Shown in pieces: positions 16,352-25,557 of a DNA stretch of 64,000 bases. Source of the stretch: Filimonas zeae. GTDB lineage: Bacteria; Bacteroidota; Bacteroidia; Chitinophagales; Chitinophagaceae. Made by a program: the position numbers and the translations under genes. Under the pieces are notes generated by a model that saw only the letters and a program-made list of their open reading frames with translations, was not told the DNA's origin and searched no databases. Where the stretch lies: NCBI RefSeq assembly GCF_014641615.1, contig NZ_BMIB01000001.1, forward strand, positions 1,054,769 to 1,118,768, given 5' to 3'. Positions within the stretch are counted from its first letter, which is position 1. Every line of letters begins with the position of its first letter.

Positions 16352-19102
16352 ATGAAAAGGATAGTACAGTTAGCAGGGATATTGATGTTGGTAATGATGG
16401 GGTCTTTTGTTTCAGCTAAAGATCCGGTTACTATTGCTATTCCCGTAAAGGGGCATGCACGTATTCAGTTTGGTGCAGATAAGCTTGCAGCAGCGTTGAA
16501 AAAAGCAGGGTACCCGGTGCGTATTGTAAAGCAAAGTTCTATTAAACGTGGAAAGCAGGTAATTGTAGCGGGCCTTTGGCAGGATGCACTGGTAAAATCG
16601 CAGTCGGTTACCGGACGTGATACTTCATTAGGCAAAGAAGGCTTTTTCATCAGCGGCGGCAGCAGTACCGGTACACAATCATTGGTGGTAGTGGCAGAAG
16701 CCCCCTCCGGAGTTTTATATGGTTTACTGGAACTGGCTGATCAGGTAGCGGCTACCGGCGTATTACCTGCCACTATTCAGCAAAAAGACAAACCGCAGAT
16801 GGTTTTACGCGGTGCTTGTGTGGGGGTGCAGAAACCTTATTACCTCCCGGGCCGTACGGTATACGAATACCCTTATACGCCTGAAACATTTCCGTGGTTT
16901 TACAACAAACAATTGTGGCTGAACTACCTGGATTCACTGGTAGCCAACCGTATGAACTCGCTATACCTGTGGAACGGGCATCCGTTTGCTTCACTGGTAA
17001 AGCTGAAGGACTACCCTTATGCGGTGGAAGTAGATGAAGCGACTTTTAAAAAGAACGAAGAAATTTATCGTTTTCTTACTACGGAAGCAGACAAGCGTGG
17101 TATATGGGTGATACAAATGTTTTATAACATCATTGTATCAAAACCCTTTGCCGAAAAACATCAGATAAAAACGCAGGACAGGGAGCGCCCGATTATTCCG
17201 CTGATTGCAGATTATACACGTAAATCCATTGCTGCCTTTGTGGCCAAATACCCTAACGTGGGCCTGATGGTGGCGCTGGGCGAGGCAATGGAAGGTGTAG
17301 GTAATGATGATATTGAATGGTTTACTAAAACCATTATACCCGGTGTGAAAGACGGTCTGCGCCTGCTGGGTAAAACGGAGGAGCCGCCAATTGTGCTGAG
17401 AGCGCACGATACCGATGCGCCTGAGGTGATGAAGGCTTCTACTCCTTTATACAAGAACTTATATACCGAAGCCAAATACAACGGGGAAGCGTTAACTACG
17501 TATACGCCCCGGGGCCCCTGGGCTGAGTTGCATCGTACTTTGGCTAAAGCTGCCCCTGTGCAGATTGAGAATGTACATATACTGGCCAACCTGGAACCCT
17601 TCCGTTATGGCAGCGCTGACTTTATACAAAAGAGTGTGCAGGCAATGCATACAGTACACAATGGCAATGCCTTGCACCTGTACCCTGAAGCTTCTTACTG
17701 GGATTGGCCATATGCAGCAGACAGCGCCACACCACGCCTGATGCAGATTGAAAGAGACTGGATCTGGTATAAAGCATGGTCGCGCTACGCCTGGAACTGC
17801 GATCGCGACCGTGTGCAGGAAGTGGCTTATTGGGGTGGACTGCTGGCCAGTAAATTTGGTACCGGTCAGGCTGCTGGTAAATCGGTGCTGGATGCTTATG
17901 AAGCTTCAGGCGAGATTGCGCCCAAACTGCTGCGCCGTTTTGGTATTACAGATGGCAACCGCCAGACGTTAACGTTGGGGATGTTTATGAACCAGCTGAT
18001 TAATCCTTACCGTTTTGGTCTGTTTACGTTGCTGTATAATTCTGAAGGGCCGGAAGGAGAGATGTTGATTGAGTATGCAGAAAAAGACTGGAAAGGTCAG
18101 TCGCATACAGGAGAAACACCGGTGCAGATAATGCAGGAAGTGGTAGCACATGGTGAGGCGGCAGTTGCGGCTATTGAAAAAGCAGCCGGTAGCGTTACCC
18201 GTGAAAAAGATGAGTTTAACCGTTTGAAAAACGATATGTATTGTTACCGTGCGCTGGCGCATTGCTTTGCGGAAAAAGCGCAGGCATCTTTATGGGTATT
18301 GCGGTATAAATATTCCCGTAAGGTATCTGATCTGGATAGCGCGTTACCATATCTGCAAAAAAGTGTGGACTGGTACAGCAAGCTGACTGATTTAACCAAA
18401 GGCACTTATCGTTATGCTAATAGCATGCAAACCGCCCAGCGGAAAATTCCTATTGGTGGCAATGATGGTAAAAACAAAACATGGGCCGAGTTGCTGCCGC
18501 ATTATCAGCAGGAGTTGGCTACATTCCGCCATAATATAGATTCGTTAAAACAACCTGCTTCTGCCAATGCTGCTCCTGCAACAAGGGCGTTATTGCAACC
18601 TGCTGCTGTAACTATTACCAGTGCGTTTGAAGGTAATTACAACATGGCGGTGGGCCAGATGATGTTTACAGATACCATGGCGGTAATTAAAAATTATGCG
18701 CCGGAGTTAACTTCGCTGAATGCGCTGCGGTTTACCAAGGCAAAGCAGATAGCAGAAGGCACTACCATACAGTTTACAACACAGGAGCCGGTGGAATTAC
18801 TGGTAGGCTTTTTTAACAAAAAAGTGCCGGGTGTGCTGCACGAGCCGGAACTGGAAACCAATGCCAGCGCCAACGATTACGGGCAGGCTGAAGTGAAAGT
18901 AGCCAATGGTATAGTGGTAACGGGCTTTCCGGCAGTAAACATTCACAGCTATGGTTTTAAAGCGGGTACGCATACGCTTACCCTGGCCAGGGGGGCGGTA
19001 ATGGTGCTGGGTTTTGTAAAAGCCGGACAGATGCAGAAACCTTATGATGCAGGGCTTGTACCGGGCGTTACGAAGCTGGAGCTGGACTGGTTGTTTGAAT
19101 AG
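16352..19102 (+). CDS. secreted glycoside hydrolase with GH67N/GH20b-like N-terminal domain (candidate alpha-uronidase)
   Basis: A 916-residue protein with signal peptide and a GGAGG five bases before the ATG. Residues about 25-150 form an alpha/beta domain ending in GVLYGLLELADQV, the pattern of GH67N and GH20b domains that precede a catalytic TIM barrel. The barrel part (about 160-560) has MNSLYLWNGHPF, VALGEAMEGVGNDD (with clustered acidic residues) and LYPEASYWDWPY. A helical region and a C-terminal sandwich follow. Proteins of this architecture are often named alpha-glucuronidase or alpha-D-galacturonidase. I cannot place it in a CAZy family by eye; GH138, GH115 and GH67 relatives are the ones to test. 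Its place after susCD in a pectin-type PUL supports a uronic acid-releasing role. Confidence 0.6.
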   Translation: MKRIVQLAGILMLVMMGSFVSAKDPVTIAIPVKGHARIQFGADKLAAALKKAGYPVRIVKQSSIKRGKQVIVAGLWQDALVKSQSVTGRDTSLGKEGFFISGGSSTGTQSLVVVAEAPSGVLYGLLELADQVAATGVLPATIQQKDKPQMVLRGACVGVQKPYYLPGRTVYEYPYTPETFPWFYNKQLWLNYLDSLVANRMNSLYLWNGHPFASLVKLKDYPYAVEVDEATFKKNEEIYRFLTTEADKRGIWVIQMFYNIIVSKPFAEKHQIKTQDRERPIIPLIADYTRKSIAAFVAKYPNVGLMVALGEAMEGVGNDDIEWFTKTIIPGVKDGLRLLGKTEEPPIVLRAHDTDAPEVMKASTPLYKNLYTEAKYNGEALTTYTPRGPWAELHRTLAKAAPVQIENVHILANLEPFRYGSADFIQKSVQAMHTVHNGNALHLYPEASYWDWPYAADSATPRLMQIERDWIWYKAWSRYAWNCDRDRVQEVAYWGGLLASKFGTGQAAGKSVLDAYEASGEIAPKLLRRFGITDGNRQTLTLGMFMNQLINPYRFGLFTLLYNSEGPEGEMLIEYAEKDWKGQSHTGETPVQIMQEVVAHGEAAVAAIEKAAGSVTREKDEFNRLKNDMYCYRALAHCFAEKAQASLWVLRYKYSRKVSDLDSALPYLQKSVDWYSKLTDLTKGTYRYANSMQTAQRKIPIGGNDGKNKTWAELLPHYQQELATFRHNIDSLKQPASANAAPATRALLQPAAVTITSAFEGNYNMAVGQMMFTDTMAVIKNYAPELTSLNALRFTKAKQIAEGTTIQFTTQEPVELLVGFFNKKVPGVLHEPELETNASANDYGQAEVKVANGIVVTGFPAVNIHSYGFKAGTHTLTLARGAVMVLGFVKAGQMQKPYDAGLVPGVTKLELDWLFE

Positions 19103-19156
19103 AATAATGGATGAACTGACATGAAAAAATACAGAACGATGTTTGCTTTTACTGAG

Positions 19157-20701
19157 ATGAAAAAACTACTTCCTGCTGCTCTGTTGCTGTGTGCCTTACA
19201 GTTGAATGCCCAGCAACAGAAGGGGTGTGTGCTTACAGATGCCACGTTAACACGGTATGTGGAAGTATTTAACGCTACCGATACACAGGATGTACAGAAT
19301 TATATACCTGACAGTAAAGCGCTTGCTTTTATGAAGGCCAATGTGCCTTTACTGGAATGTCCGGATTCTACCATAGAAAAGATATATTATTACCGCTGGT
19401 GGACGTTGCGCAAGCATCTGAAGCAAACACCAGACGGGTTTATATTCACTGAGTTTATTACGCCGGTAAAACATGCTGGCAAACACAATTCTGTAAGCAG
19501 TGGCCTGGGGCATCATATTTATGAAGCCCGCTGGTTGCGTGATACACAGTATCTGAATGATTATGTGCGCTTCTGGCTGCAGAAGGATAAAACCTTTAAA
19601 GCGCCCCGCCTCCACGGCTTTAGCGGCTGGGTGGAAGATGCGGTGTATCAGCTGTATAAAGTAAACATGAATAAGGCGTTTATCCGTAACCTGTATCCGG
19701 ATATGGATACCGACTATGTAGGCTGGGAGCAGGAGCGTGGGTTGGCGAGTGGATTGTTCTGGCAGTACGATGTAAAGGATGCCATGGAAGAATCTATCAG
19801 TGGCGGCCGGAAAGTACAGAACCGCCGCCCCAGCATTAACAGTTATATGTATGGTAACGCCATGGCTATGGCTGCCATGGCAAATCTGTTACAGAAGCCT
19901 GATGTAGCTGCTGCTTACAACAGCAAGGCTACGGCATTGCGTAAAGTAATACAGGATAGTTTGTGGGATGCCTCAGCTTCTTTTTATAAAACCAGATTAC
20001 AGAACGGGCAGCTATCTGATGCGCGGGAAGCCATCGGGTTTACGCCCTGGTATTTTTGCCTGCCACCGGATAAAGCGGAGTTGGGCAATGCCTGGTTGCA
20101 GTTAACAGATACATCCGGCTTTATGGCTCCCTGGGGTTTAACTACTGCGGAAAGAAGGCATCCTTTATTCCGTACACATGGTTCAGGACATTCCTGCGAA
20201 TGGGATGGTGCTGTATGGCCTTTTGCTTCTTCACAAACATTGAAAGGTTTTGCTAATCTGTTAAACTATTACCGCAAATATCCGAAGCAGCTGAATAGTG
20301 CAGTTTTTTTAGGTGCAGTGCATCAGTATGCACTTTCTCATCAGAAAAACGGACAGCCTTATATTGGCGAGTATCAGGATGAAAGAAATGGCTATTGGCT
20401 GAAGGGGGATAATGCACGCAGTAGCTTTTATAACCACTCTACTTTCTGCGATATTATAATCAGCGATCTTATTGGTTTGAAGCCGCGGGTAGATAATACG
20501 CTGGAGGTTGCACCGTTATTGCCTGAGAAAAGCTGGGAATGGTTTTGTCTGGATAAGGTTTTGTATCACGGACACGATATTACCATTCTATGGGATAAAA
20601 CCGGCAGCAAATATGGGAAAGGCAAAGGTTTGCAGATTTGGGTGGATGGTAAAAAAGTTGCGCAAAGCAGTAAATTGAAACGCATTACCGTAAAGCTGTA
20701 A
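19157..20701 (+). CDS. MGH1-like (alpha/alpha)6 glycoside hydrolase, secreted
   Basis: ATG codons at 19121, 19139 and 19157 share the frame. The last gives a compact signal peptide (MKKLLPAALLLCALQLNAQ) and is chosen. The mature protein (about 495 aa) has the six-hairpin pattern of MGH1, GH63 and GH37-type enzymes: LHGFSGWVEDAVYQLY, NSYMYGNAMAMAAMANLL, GFTPWYFCLPP and the marker HSCEWDGAVWPFASSQTL. Acidic residues in GWVEDA and CEWDGA are plausible catalytic candidates. The substrate is unknown; in this locus an alpha-linked side-chain sugar is the reasonable guess. It lies 54 bases after the preceding hydrolase and four bases before the GH95 gene, so it is in the same operon. Confidence 0.7.
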   Translation: MKKLLPAALLLCALQLNAQQQKGCVLTDATLTRYVEVFNATDTQDVQNYIPDSKALAFMKANVPLLECPDSTIEKIYYYRWWTLRKHLKQTPDGFIFTEFITPVKHAGKHNSVSSGLGHHIYEARWLRDTQYLNDYVRFWLQKDKTFKAPRLHGFSGWVEDAVYQLYKVNMNKAFIRNLYPDMDTDYVGWEQERGLASGLFWQYDVKDAMEESISGGRKVQNRRPSINSYMYGNAMAMAAMANLLQKPDVAAAYNSKATALRKVIQDSLWDASASFYKTRLQNGQLSDAREAIGFTPWYFCLPPDKAELGNAWLQLTDTSGFMAPWGLTTAERRHPLFRTHGSGHSCEWDGAVWPFASSQTLKGFANLLNYYRKYPKQLNSAVFLGAVHQYALSHQKNGQPYIGEYQDERNGYWLKGDNARSSFYNHSTFCDIIISDLIGLKPRVDNTLEVAPLLPEKSWEWFCLDKVLYHGHDITILWDKTGSKYGKGKGLQIWVDGKKVAQSSKLKRITVKL

Positions 20702-20704
20702 ACC

Positions 20705-23527
20705 ATGAAAAAGAACCTGTTATCTGTACGCAATTGCGCTGCTGTACTGGCTTTGGTGGTAAGCTTGCCTGCTATATCGCAGGATAATAACCTGTTGCTC
20801 TGGTATAAAAAGCCTGCTACTAAATGGACAGAGGCACTACCCATAGGTAACGGACGTTTGGGAGGTATGGTGTATGGTGGTGTTGCGGAAGAGCATATTC
20901 AACTGAATGAATCTACCTTATGGACGGGCAGGCCACGCAACTATAACCGGCAGCATGCTGTGCAATATCTGGAGCCGATACGCACGCTGTTACGGCAAGG
21001 CAAACAAGGTGAAGCAGAAAAGCTGGCGGCGGAACAGTTTATGGGGATGAAAAGTGTGGATGACAGTGTATACGCCCAACGGAAAAGAACCTGGTTGAAA
21101 CAGGTGAGCAGCCAGACGCAGTGGTCGCAGCCCGGTGTTGCAGATAAACTGTGGGATAGTATTCGTTTACCTATGCTGAACGGATGGGAAGCCATGGGGC
21201 TGGATGGATTGGATGGTGCTGTGTGGTTTAGGACCAGCTTTGAATTACCGGCCGCCTGGCAGGGGAAAGAGCTGGTACTGGCTTTGGGTAAAATACGCGA
21301 TATGGATTATACCTATGTCAACGGTAAGATGGTAGCAGCAGGAGAGGGTATTAACACCAAAAGAGTGTACGCTATACCGGCTGCAGCGTTGAAGCCCGGA
21401 AAGAACGTACTGGCTATACAGGTAATTAACTTTTACGATAAAGGTGGCTTTGCCGGCGTGAAAAGCGATGAACGTATTTTAGCGGTTTACCCTAAAGGCG
21501 CAACTGCTGAATCGGGTATAGCTTTATCCAACGTATGGAAATATAAAATTCAGAACGCAACGCCGCCTGAGTTTCCACAATATCAGGCCAGATACCAACC
21601 GTTGGGGGATGTGTATTTCCGCTTTCCGGTAACCGGCGAAGTGGAAGAGTATAAAAGAGATCTGGATCTTGCCACAGCTACTGCGCATGTACAGTATAAA
21701 GCAGGCGGTGTGCAATACAAACGTAGTTATTTTGTAAGTGCGCCGCACCGTGCTATGGTGGCACGCTTTACGGCAGATAAGCCCGGTGCCCTGAATGTAG
21801 AGGCTTTGCTGGGTACCTCACACAAGGCCTGGCAGGTAAAACAAGTAGATGCGCGCACACTGGCATTTGAGATACAGGTAAAGGATGGGGCTTTGCGGGG
21901 TACCAGTTATATGCGGGTGTTTGCCCAAAAAGGCAGTTTGGCTGTGAAGGCCGGCAGGCTGGTTGTAAAAGGCGCAGATGCCGTTACCTTCTATATCACT
22001 GCTGCCACTAATTTCAAAAACTATCAGGATGTATCCGGCAACCCGGCTGCTATCTGTAAAACTGCTTTACAGGCCATCGGGGAAAAGGACTTTACCAGCG
22101 TAGAGGCTGCACATCTGAAAGATTATCAAAGTCTTTTCAATGCGTTTAGCTTATCGTTCGGCGGTGGTAATCGTACTGATTTATCTACTGATGAGCGCAT
22201 AAGGCAATATTCACCTGCTGCCGACCCGGGCTTGCTAAGTTTGTATACGCAGTATGGGCGTTATTTGTTGATTTCTTCATCCAGACCTGGCGGGCAGGCT
22301 GCTAATTTACAGGGCATCTGGAATGAGTTACTTACGCCACCATGGGGTAGTAAGTATACCACCAATATTAATCTGCAAATGAATTACTGGCCGGCAGATG
22401 TATTGAATTTGTCAGGCTGTACCGCACCGCTTTTTGATCTGATAGCAGAAGCAGGTGAAGCAGGGGAGCAGACGGCTAAAGAATATTATGGAGCACCGGG
22501 CTGGGTACTGCACCATAATACCGATATATGGCGGGGTACTGCACCTATTAATGCTTCTAATCACGGTATTTGGGTAACAGGTGCAGCGTGGCTGTGCCAT
22601 CATATATGGGATCATTATCAGTTTACACAGGATACTGCTTTTTTAAGAAAGTATTATCCTTTAATGAAATCGGCAGCTTCCTTCTTCAACAGCTTTCTGG
22701 TAAAAGACGCGGCAACAGGCAAAATCATCAGCACGCCTTCCAACTCTCCTGAGCATGGTGGTTTGGTGGCAGGACCTACGATGGATCATCAGATTATCCG
22801 GGACTTATATAAAGCGTGTATTGCAGCAGCAGCTGTGCTGAAGGTAGATAGCGATAGCAGTATCCGCTGGCAGCAACAGTACGATGCCATTGCGCCTAAT
22901 ATTATAGGTAGGTATGGCCAGTTGCAGGAGTGGATGAAAGATGTGGATGATACTTCGGATACACACCGGCATGTGTCGCACTTATGGGGTGTATATCCCG
23001 GAACAGATATCACCTGGCAAACACCGGAACAGATGAAGGCTGCCCGTCAGTCACTTCTCTATCGGGGTGATGGTGGTACCGGGTGGAGCCTTGCCTGGAA
23101 AGTAAACCTGTGGGCCCGTTTTCTGGAGGGCGACCATGCTTTACTCATATTGTCGAACCTGCTTGCACCTGCTGAGAAGGAAGGGAAGGAGCAGGGTGGG
23201 GTATATAGCAACCTGATGGATGCACATCCACCTTTTCAGATAGATGGCAACTTTGGTGGTGCAGCCGGGTTAGCAGAAATGCTGGTACAGAGTCAGGGTG
23301 AAGGCATTGTATTGCTGCCTGCGTTACCAGCAGCTTTAGCAGAAGGCCAGGTTAGTGGAATTAAAGCCAGGGGTGGTTTTGTACTACAACTGGTATGGCA
23401 ACAGCAGCGCCTGCAGAAGGTAGTGGTAACTTCACTTGCAGGTAAAACCTGCAAGCTGATTTATAAGGGAAAAGAGAAAAGCTTTGCTACCAAAGCTGGT
23501 CAGGAATATGTAATGGAAGGCTGGTAA
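20705..23527 (+). CDS. GH95 alpha-L-fucosidase/alpha-L-galactosidase with inserted jelly-roll domain
   Basis: A 940-residue secreted enzyme. The N-terminal GH95 domain begins with LLWYKKPATKWTEALPIGNG. It is interrupted at about residues 117-290 by a beta-sandwich (GLDGAVWFRTSFELP, LALGKIRDMDYTYVNG) of the type seen in sialate O-acetylesterases and GH2 enzymes, then resumes at RYQPLGDVYFRF. The (alpha/alpha)6 barrel shows Asn554 and Asn556 in TNINLQMNYW, Glu683 in SPEHGG and Asp847 in QIDGNFGG, which match the asparagine pair, acid and aspartate known in AfcA. GH95 members hydrolyse alpha-1,2-L-fucose or, in pectin loci, alpha-L-galactose. Its 3' end overlaps the convergent DinB gene by 28 bases. 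Confidence 0.9.
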   Translation: MKKNLLSVRNCAAVLALVVSLPAISQDNNLLLWYKKPATKWTEALPIGNGRLGGMVYGGVAEEHIQLNESTLWTGRPRNYNRQHAVQYLEPIRTLLRQGKQGEAEKLAAEQFMGMKSVDDSVYAQRKRTWLKQVSSQTQWSQPGVADKLWDSIRLPMLNGWEAMGLDGLDGAVWFRTSFELPAAWQGKELVLALGKIRDMDYTYVNGKMVAAGEGINTKRVYAIPAAALKPGKNVLAIQVINFYDKGGFAGVKSDERILAVYPKGATAESGIALSNVWKYKIQNATPPEFPQYQARYQPLGDVYFRFPVTGEVEEYKRDLDLATATAHVQYKAGGVQYKRSYFVSAPHRAMVARFTADKPGALNVEALLGTSHKAWQVKQVDARTLAFEIQVKDGALRGTSYMRVFAQKGSLAVKAGRLVVKGADAVTFYITAATNFKNYQDVSGNPAAICKTALQAIGEKDFTSVEAAHLKDYQSLFNAFSLSFGGGNRTDLSTDERIRQYSPAADPGLLSLYTQYGRYLLISSSRPGGQAANLQGIWNELLTPPWGSKYTTNINLQMNYWPADVLNLSGCTAPLFDLIAEAGEAGEQTAKEYYGAPGWVLHHNTDIWRGTAPINASNHGIWVTGAAWLCHHIWDHYQFTQDTAFLRKYYPLMKSAASFFNSFLVKDAATGKIISTPSNSPEHGGLVAGPTMDHQIIRDLYKACIAAAAVLKVDSDSSIRWQQQYDAIAPNIIGRYGQLQEWMKDVDDTSDTHRHVSHLWGVYPGTDITWQTPEQMKAARQSLLYRGDGGTGWSLAWKVNLWARFLEGDHALLILSNLLAPAEKEGKEQGGVYSNLMDAHPPFQIDGNFGGAAGLAEMLVQSQGEGIVLLPALPAALAEGQVSGIKARGGFVLQLVWQQQRLQKVVVTSLAGKTCKLIYKGKEKSFATKAGQEYVMEGW

Positions 23528-24081
23528 ACTTCAGCCAGTACTTTGTTTATCTGTTTCAGGTGGCGCTGTTGATGTGCACACAGGAAGCGAAAAATATCGC
23601 CGGTTTTCAGCTTCAGTACAGGAAGTATGGAAACCGGTATTTTTATGGCATGTAGGTCTTTACCCGCTGCCTGTTGCAGTAATGTTAACAACTGCTCCTG
23701 ATGGTTGATAAATGATTGTAGCACAGCCTTTGCATCGGGTTTGGGCGCAGGTAAGTGTTGCTTTGCTGCTTTCATTTTCTTTTGTGCAACACACTCCTGA
23801 GCGGGTTGTATCAGCTTTGTAAAATAATTCCCCAGCCAGCCCGGATGAAAGGCAGCAGAGGAGGTTTGCGGGCTTTGCGCCAGTGCGTTGGTTAACAAAG
23901 GGAGATAATAATTGCAGTAGGTATTCAGGTGTTCCAGTACCTGTGCAACGCTCCAGCCACCTTGTACAGGATTTTGCTGCAATGTCTTTTGTGCTGCAGA
24001 GAGCTGACGGGCAAATGACAGCAGTTGCCTGGTTTCGTCTTCCAGTGTTTGTAATAAAAGCTTGCTATTCAGGGTTTGCAT
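23500..24081 (-). CDS. DinB superfamily protein
   Basis: A GTG at 24087 is in frame, but the ATG at 24081 (MQTLNSKLLLQTL) is the better start and gives 193 residues. The four-helix DinB fold is suggested by GGWSVAQVLEHLNTYCNYY and the C-terminal HQQRHLKQI, whose histidines with the one in LEHLN would form the metal triad of the family. Many such proteins are thiol transferases or damage-induced proteins of unknown substrate. It converges on the PUL with a 28-base 3' overlap. An exact TAnnTTTG box lies 20 bases before the ATG, so it probably has its own promoter. Confidence 0.75.
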   Translation of the reverse strand: MQTLNSKLLLQTLEDETRQLLSFARQLSAAQKTLQQNPVQGGWSVAQVLEHLNTYCNYYLPLLTNALAQSPQTSSAAFHPGWLGNYFTKLIQPAQECVAQKKMKAAKQHLPAPKPDAKAVLQSFINHQEQLLTLLQQAAGKDLHAIKIPVSILPVLKLKTGDIFRFLCAHQQRHLKQINKVLAEVYQPSITYS

Positions 24082-24100
24082 TTTCACTTCTTTTATAAAG

Positions 24101-24108
24101 CAAAGCTA
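24101..24108 (-). promoter_or_regulatory. -7 box (TAGCTTTG) for the DinB gene
   Basis: On the minus strand TAGCTTTG matches the Bacteroidota -7 consensus TAnnTTTG exactly and ends 19 bases before the ATG, giving a leader of about 16 bases. I do not see a good -33 TTTG at the usual spacing. Confidence 0.45.
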
Positions 24109-24148
24109 TTTTGCCGGTGAGTGGAAAATCATGGTATTTCCCATGATT

Positions 24149-24739
24149 TTATAACCTTACGGTTGCCAGTAGTTTGCTAAAGGTGCTTGCATCAATACCC
24201 AGATATGAAGCCAGGTATTTGTGAGATACCAGTTGCAGCATATGTGGGCTGCGGGTAAGCAGTTTGCGGAACTTTTGTTCGGCATTGCAGGTAAGCAGTT
24301 CTGTTTGCCGTTCCAGGGCTCCTTTTAGCGCCAGTGCAGTAGCCATGCGCAACCAGCGTTCGCCAACCGGGTGTTGCTGAATAAACTGCTGCAGTTGCTG
24401 CCAGGAAGTGCGCAGCAGTTTGCTGGGTGTAAGCGTTTCCATAAAGTAAAGGGAAGGTGTTTGGGTAAGAAAAGAATCCGCTATGCCGGAGAAGGAGTAG
24501 GGGTATGTGAATACTATAGTGGCTTCCTGCCCGTTTTCTCCGGTGTAAAAAGCGCGTTGTACACCTTCCAGTACAAAGTACAGATATCGTTCTGTTTCGT
24601 CAGCAGTTGTTAGTACCTCTTTGCGCTTATAAGAAACTGGCTGCCATATGCCGGCAAAATGTTCCCATTCTTCGCCGGAAAACGGATGAATGGCAGCTAC
24701 TATTTTGTGCAGTTCCTGTAATGAATCGGCCTTTTGCAT
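24149..24739 (-). CDS. Crp/Fnr family transcriptional regulator
   Basis: A 196-residue protein. The N-terminal half is a cyclic nucleotide-binding type beta-roll (KRKEVLTTADETERYLYFVL, with the following GENGQEATIVF). A dimerisation helix and a C-terminal winged helix (LVSHKYLASYLGIDASTFSKLL) follow. The phosphate-binding cassette of true cAMP receptors (RGE...RSA) is not evident, so the ligand may differ; this is common for the short Crp-like regulators of Bacteroidota. It is transcribed in the same direction as the DinB gene downstream, with 67 bases between them. A terminator of the gene upstream on the same strand lies just before its start. Confidence 0.85.
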   Translation of the reverse strand: MQKADSLQELHKIVAAIHPFSGEEWEHFAGIWQPVSYKRKEVLTTADETERYLYFVLEGVQRAFYTGENGQEATIVFTYPYSFSGIADSFLTQTPSLYFMETLTPSKLLRTSWQQLQQFIQQHPVGERWLRMATALALKGALERQTELLTCNAEQKFRKLLTRSPHMLQLVSHKYLASYLGIDASTFSKLLATVRL

Positions 24740-24768
24740 AAATGAAAATAGGCAATTCCTGCACTTAC

Positions 24769-24795
24769 AAAAAAAGCCCGGCCAGGCCGGGCTTT
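24769..24795 (-). terminator. intrinsic terminator of the Gly/Tyr-rich protein gene
   Basis: AAAGCCCGGCC (24773-24783) and GGCCGGGCTTT (24785-24795) are perfect inverse complements around a single central base. On the minus strand a seven-T run follows (24775 to 24769). It lies 21 bases after the stop of the gene at 24817-25212. Confidence 0.9.
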
Positions 24796-24816
24796 GAATC
24801 GGGGGAATGCAAAGAG

Positions 24817-25212
24817 TTACCTTTTATAATAACTCTTTTTTGCCTGCAAAATTGTATTGTCACGCTCTCTTTTCAGCGCTTTTACTTCGTTTCTTCTCTC
24901 TTTACGGCTAAGGCCGTCATCGGCTCTGGCTGAGGCAATTTTGTCGGCATAATCATGCTTAATGTCTTCAATCTGCAGATCCAGTTTAGACGGACGCTGT
25001 GTATACCCACCGTACGGATAACCATACGGATAGCCGTAGCCGAAAGGCATACCAAAGCCGTAATACGCACCAAAAGGATAGAAGCCTCCTGCTGAAACGA
25101 TAACGCGGGTACCTCCTCCTCTGTAACCTCCCCTGAATCCGCCACCATGTCTTTGAGCGGATACGCCTGACACCATTGCGAGAGCGAGCAATATTGCTAG
25201 AATCTTCTTCAT
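24817..25212 (-). CDS. small secreted Gly/Tyr-rich protein
   Basis: The frame opens at 25299, but the ATG at 25212 gives a perfect signal peptide (MKKILAILLALAMVSGVSAQ) and is taken as the start, for 131 residues. The mature part begins with a Gly/Arg/His-rich stretch (RHGGGFRGGYRGGG), then a Gly-Tyr-Pro-Phe segment with repeated YGYP. It ends with a charged helical tail rich in Lys, Arg, Asp and Glu (SRKERRNEVKALKRERD). Similar short proteins are common in Chitinophagaceae and have no assigned function. A cell-envelope or surface role is suggested by the signal peptide and the aromatic glycine-rich region only. It is monocistronic: a strong terminator follows. Confidence 0.75.
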   Translation of the reverse strand: MKKILAILLALAMVSGVSAQRHGGGFRGGYRGGGTRVIVSAGGFYPFGAYYGFGMPFGYGYPYGYPYGGYTQRPSKLDLQIEDIKHDYADKIASARADDGLSRKERRNEVKALKRERDNTILQAKKSYYKR

Positions 25213-25557
25213 AACTGGTTGTTTTTTAGTTCCACATATAAGACGTAAAAAGGAGCAAAAAATTACATGGCAGAAGGGGTTATAACAATTGTGTAACAAA
25301 TGAGAAAGTGTTCGTATGTGATAAGGGCAGTTTCCTGGTTTTTAATGCTAAACAGATGTGATTTAATGTTAATGATATGGTGCGGGGGTTGAGAAACTGC
25401 TGGCAGATATTATAAAATAATTTATTTATGATTAATAACATGCGCGCGAATGGTAAGGGTTTTGGATGAAACATAAAAACTGTAAAATATTTTTTGCTAA
25501 CTGCGTTTCGCTTCTATATTCGCATCACGAATAAAATCCGTATAAAACTTAACTGTT
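25213..25557. other. 345-bp divergent intergenic region
   Basis: AT-rich spacer between the Gly/Tyr-rich protein gene (leftward) and the T9SS protein gene (rightward). It should hold promoters for both. Only the rightward one can be recognised (25493-25522). I see no conserved small reading frame and no strong hairpin. Confidence 0.6.
25493..25522 (+). promoter_or_regulatory. Bacteroidota-type promoter for the T9SS protein gene
   Basis: TTTG at 25493-25496 and TATATTCG at 25515-25522 are 18 bases apart, close to the TTTG-N19-TAnnTTTG consensus with one mismatch in the -7 box. Transcription would begin near 25526, about 32 bases before the ATG. Confidence 0.5.

Noticed and set aside
25213..25299. 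Longer start for the Gly/Tyr-rich protein
   Set aside because: The extra 29 residues would bury the clear signal peptide that begins at 25212.
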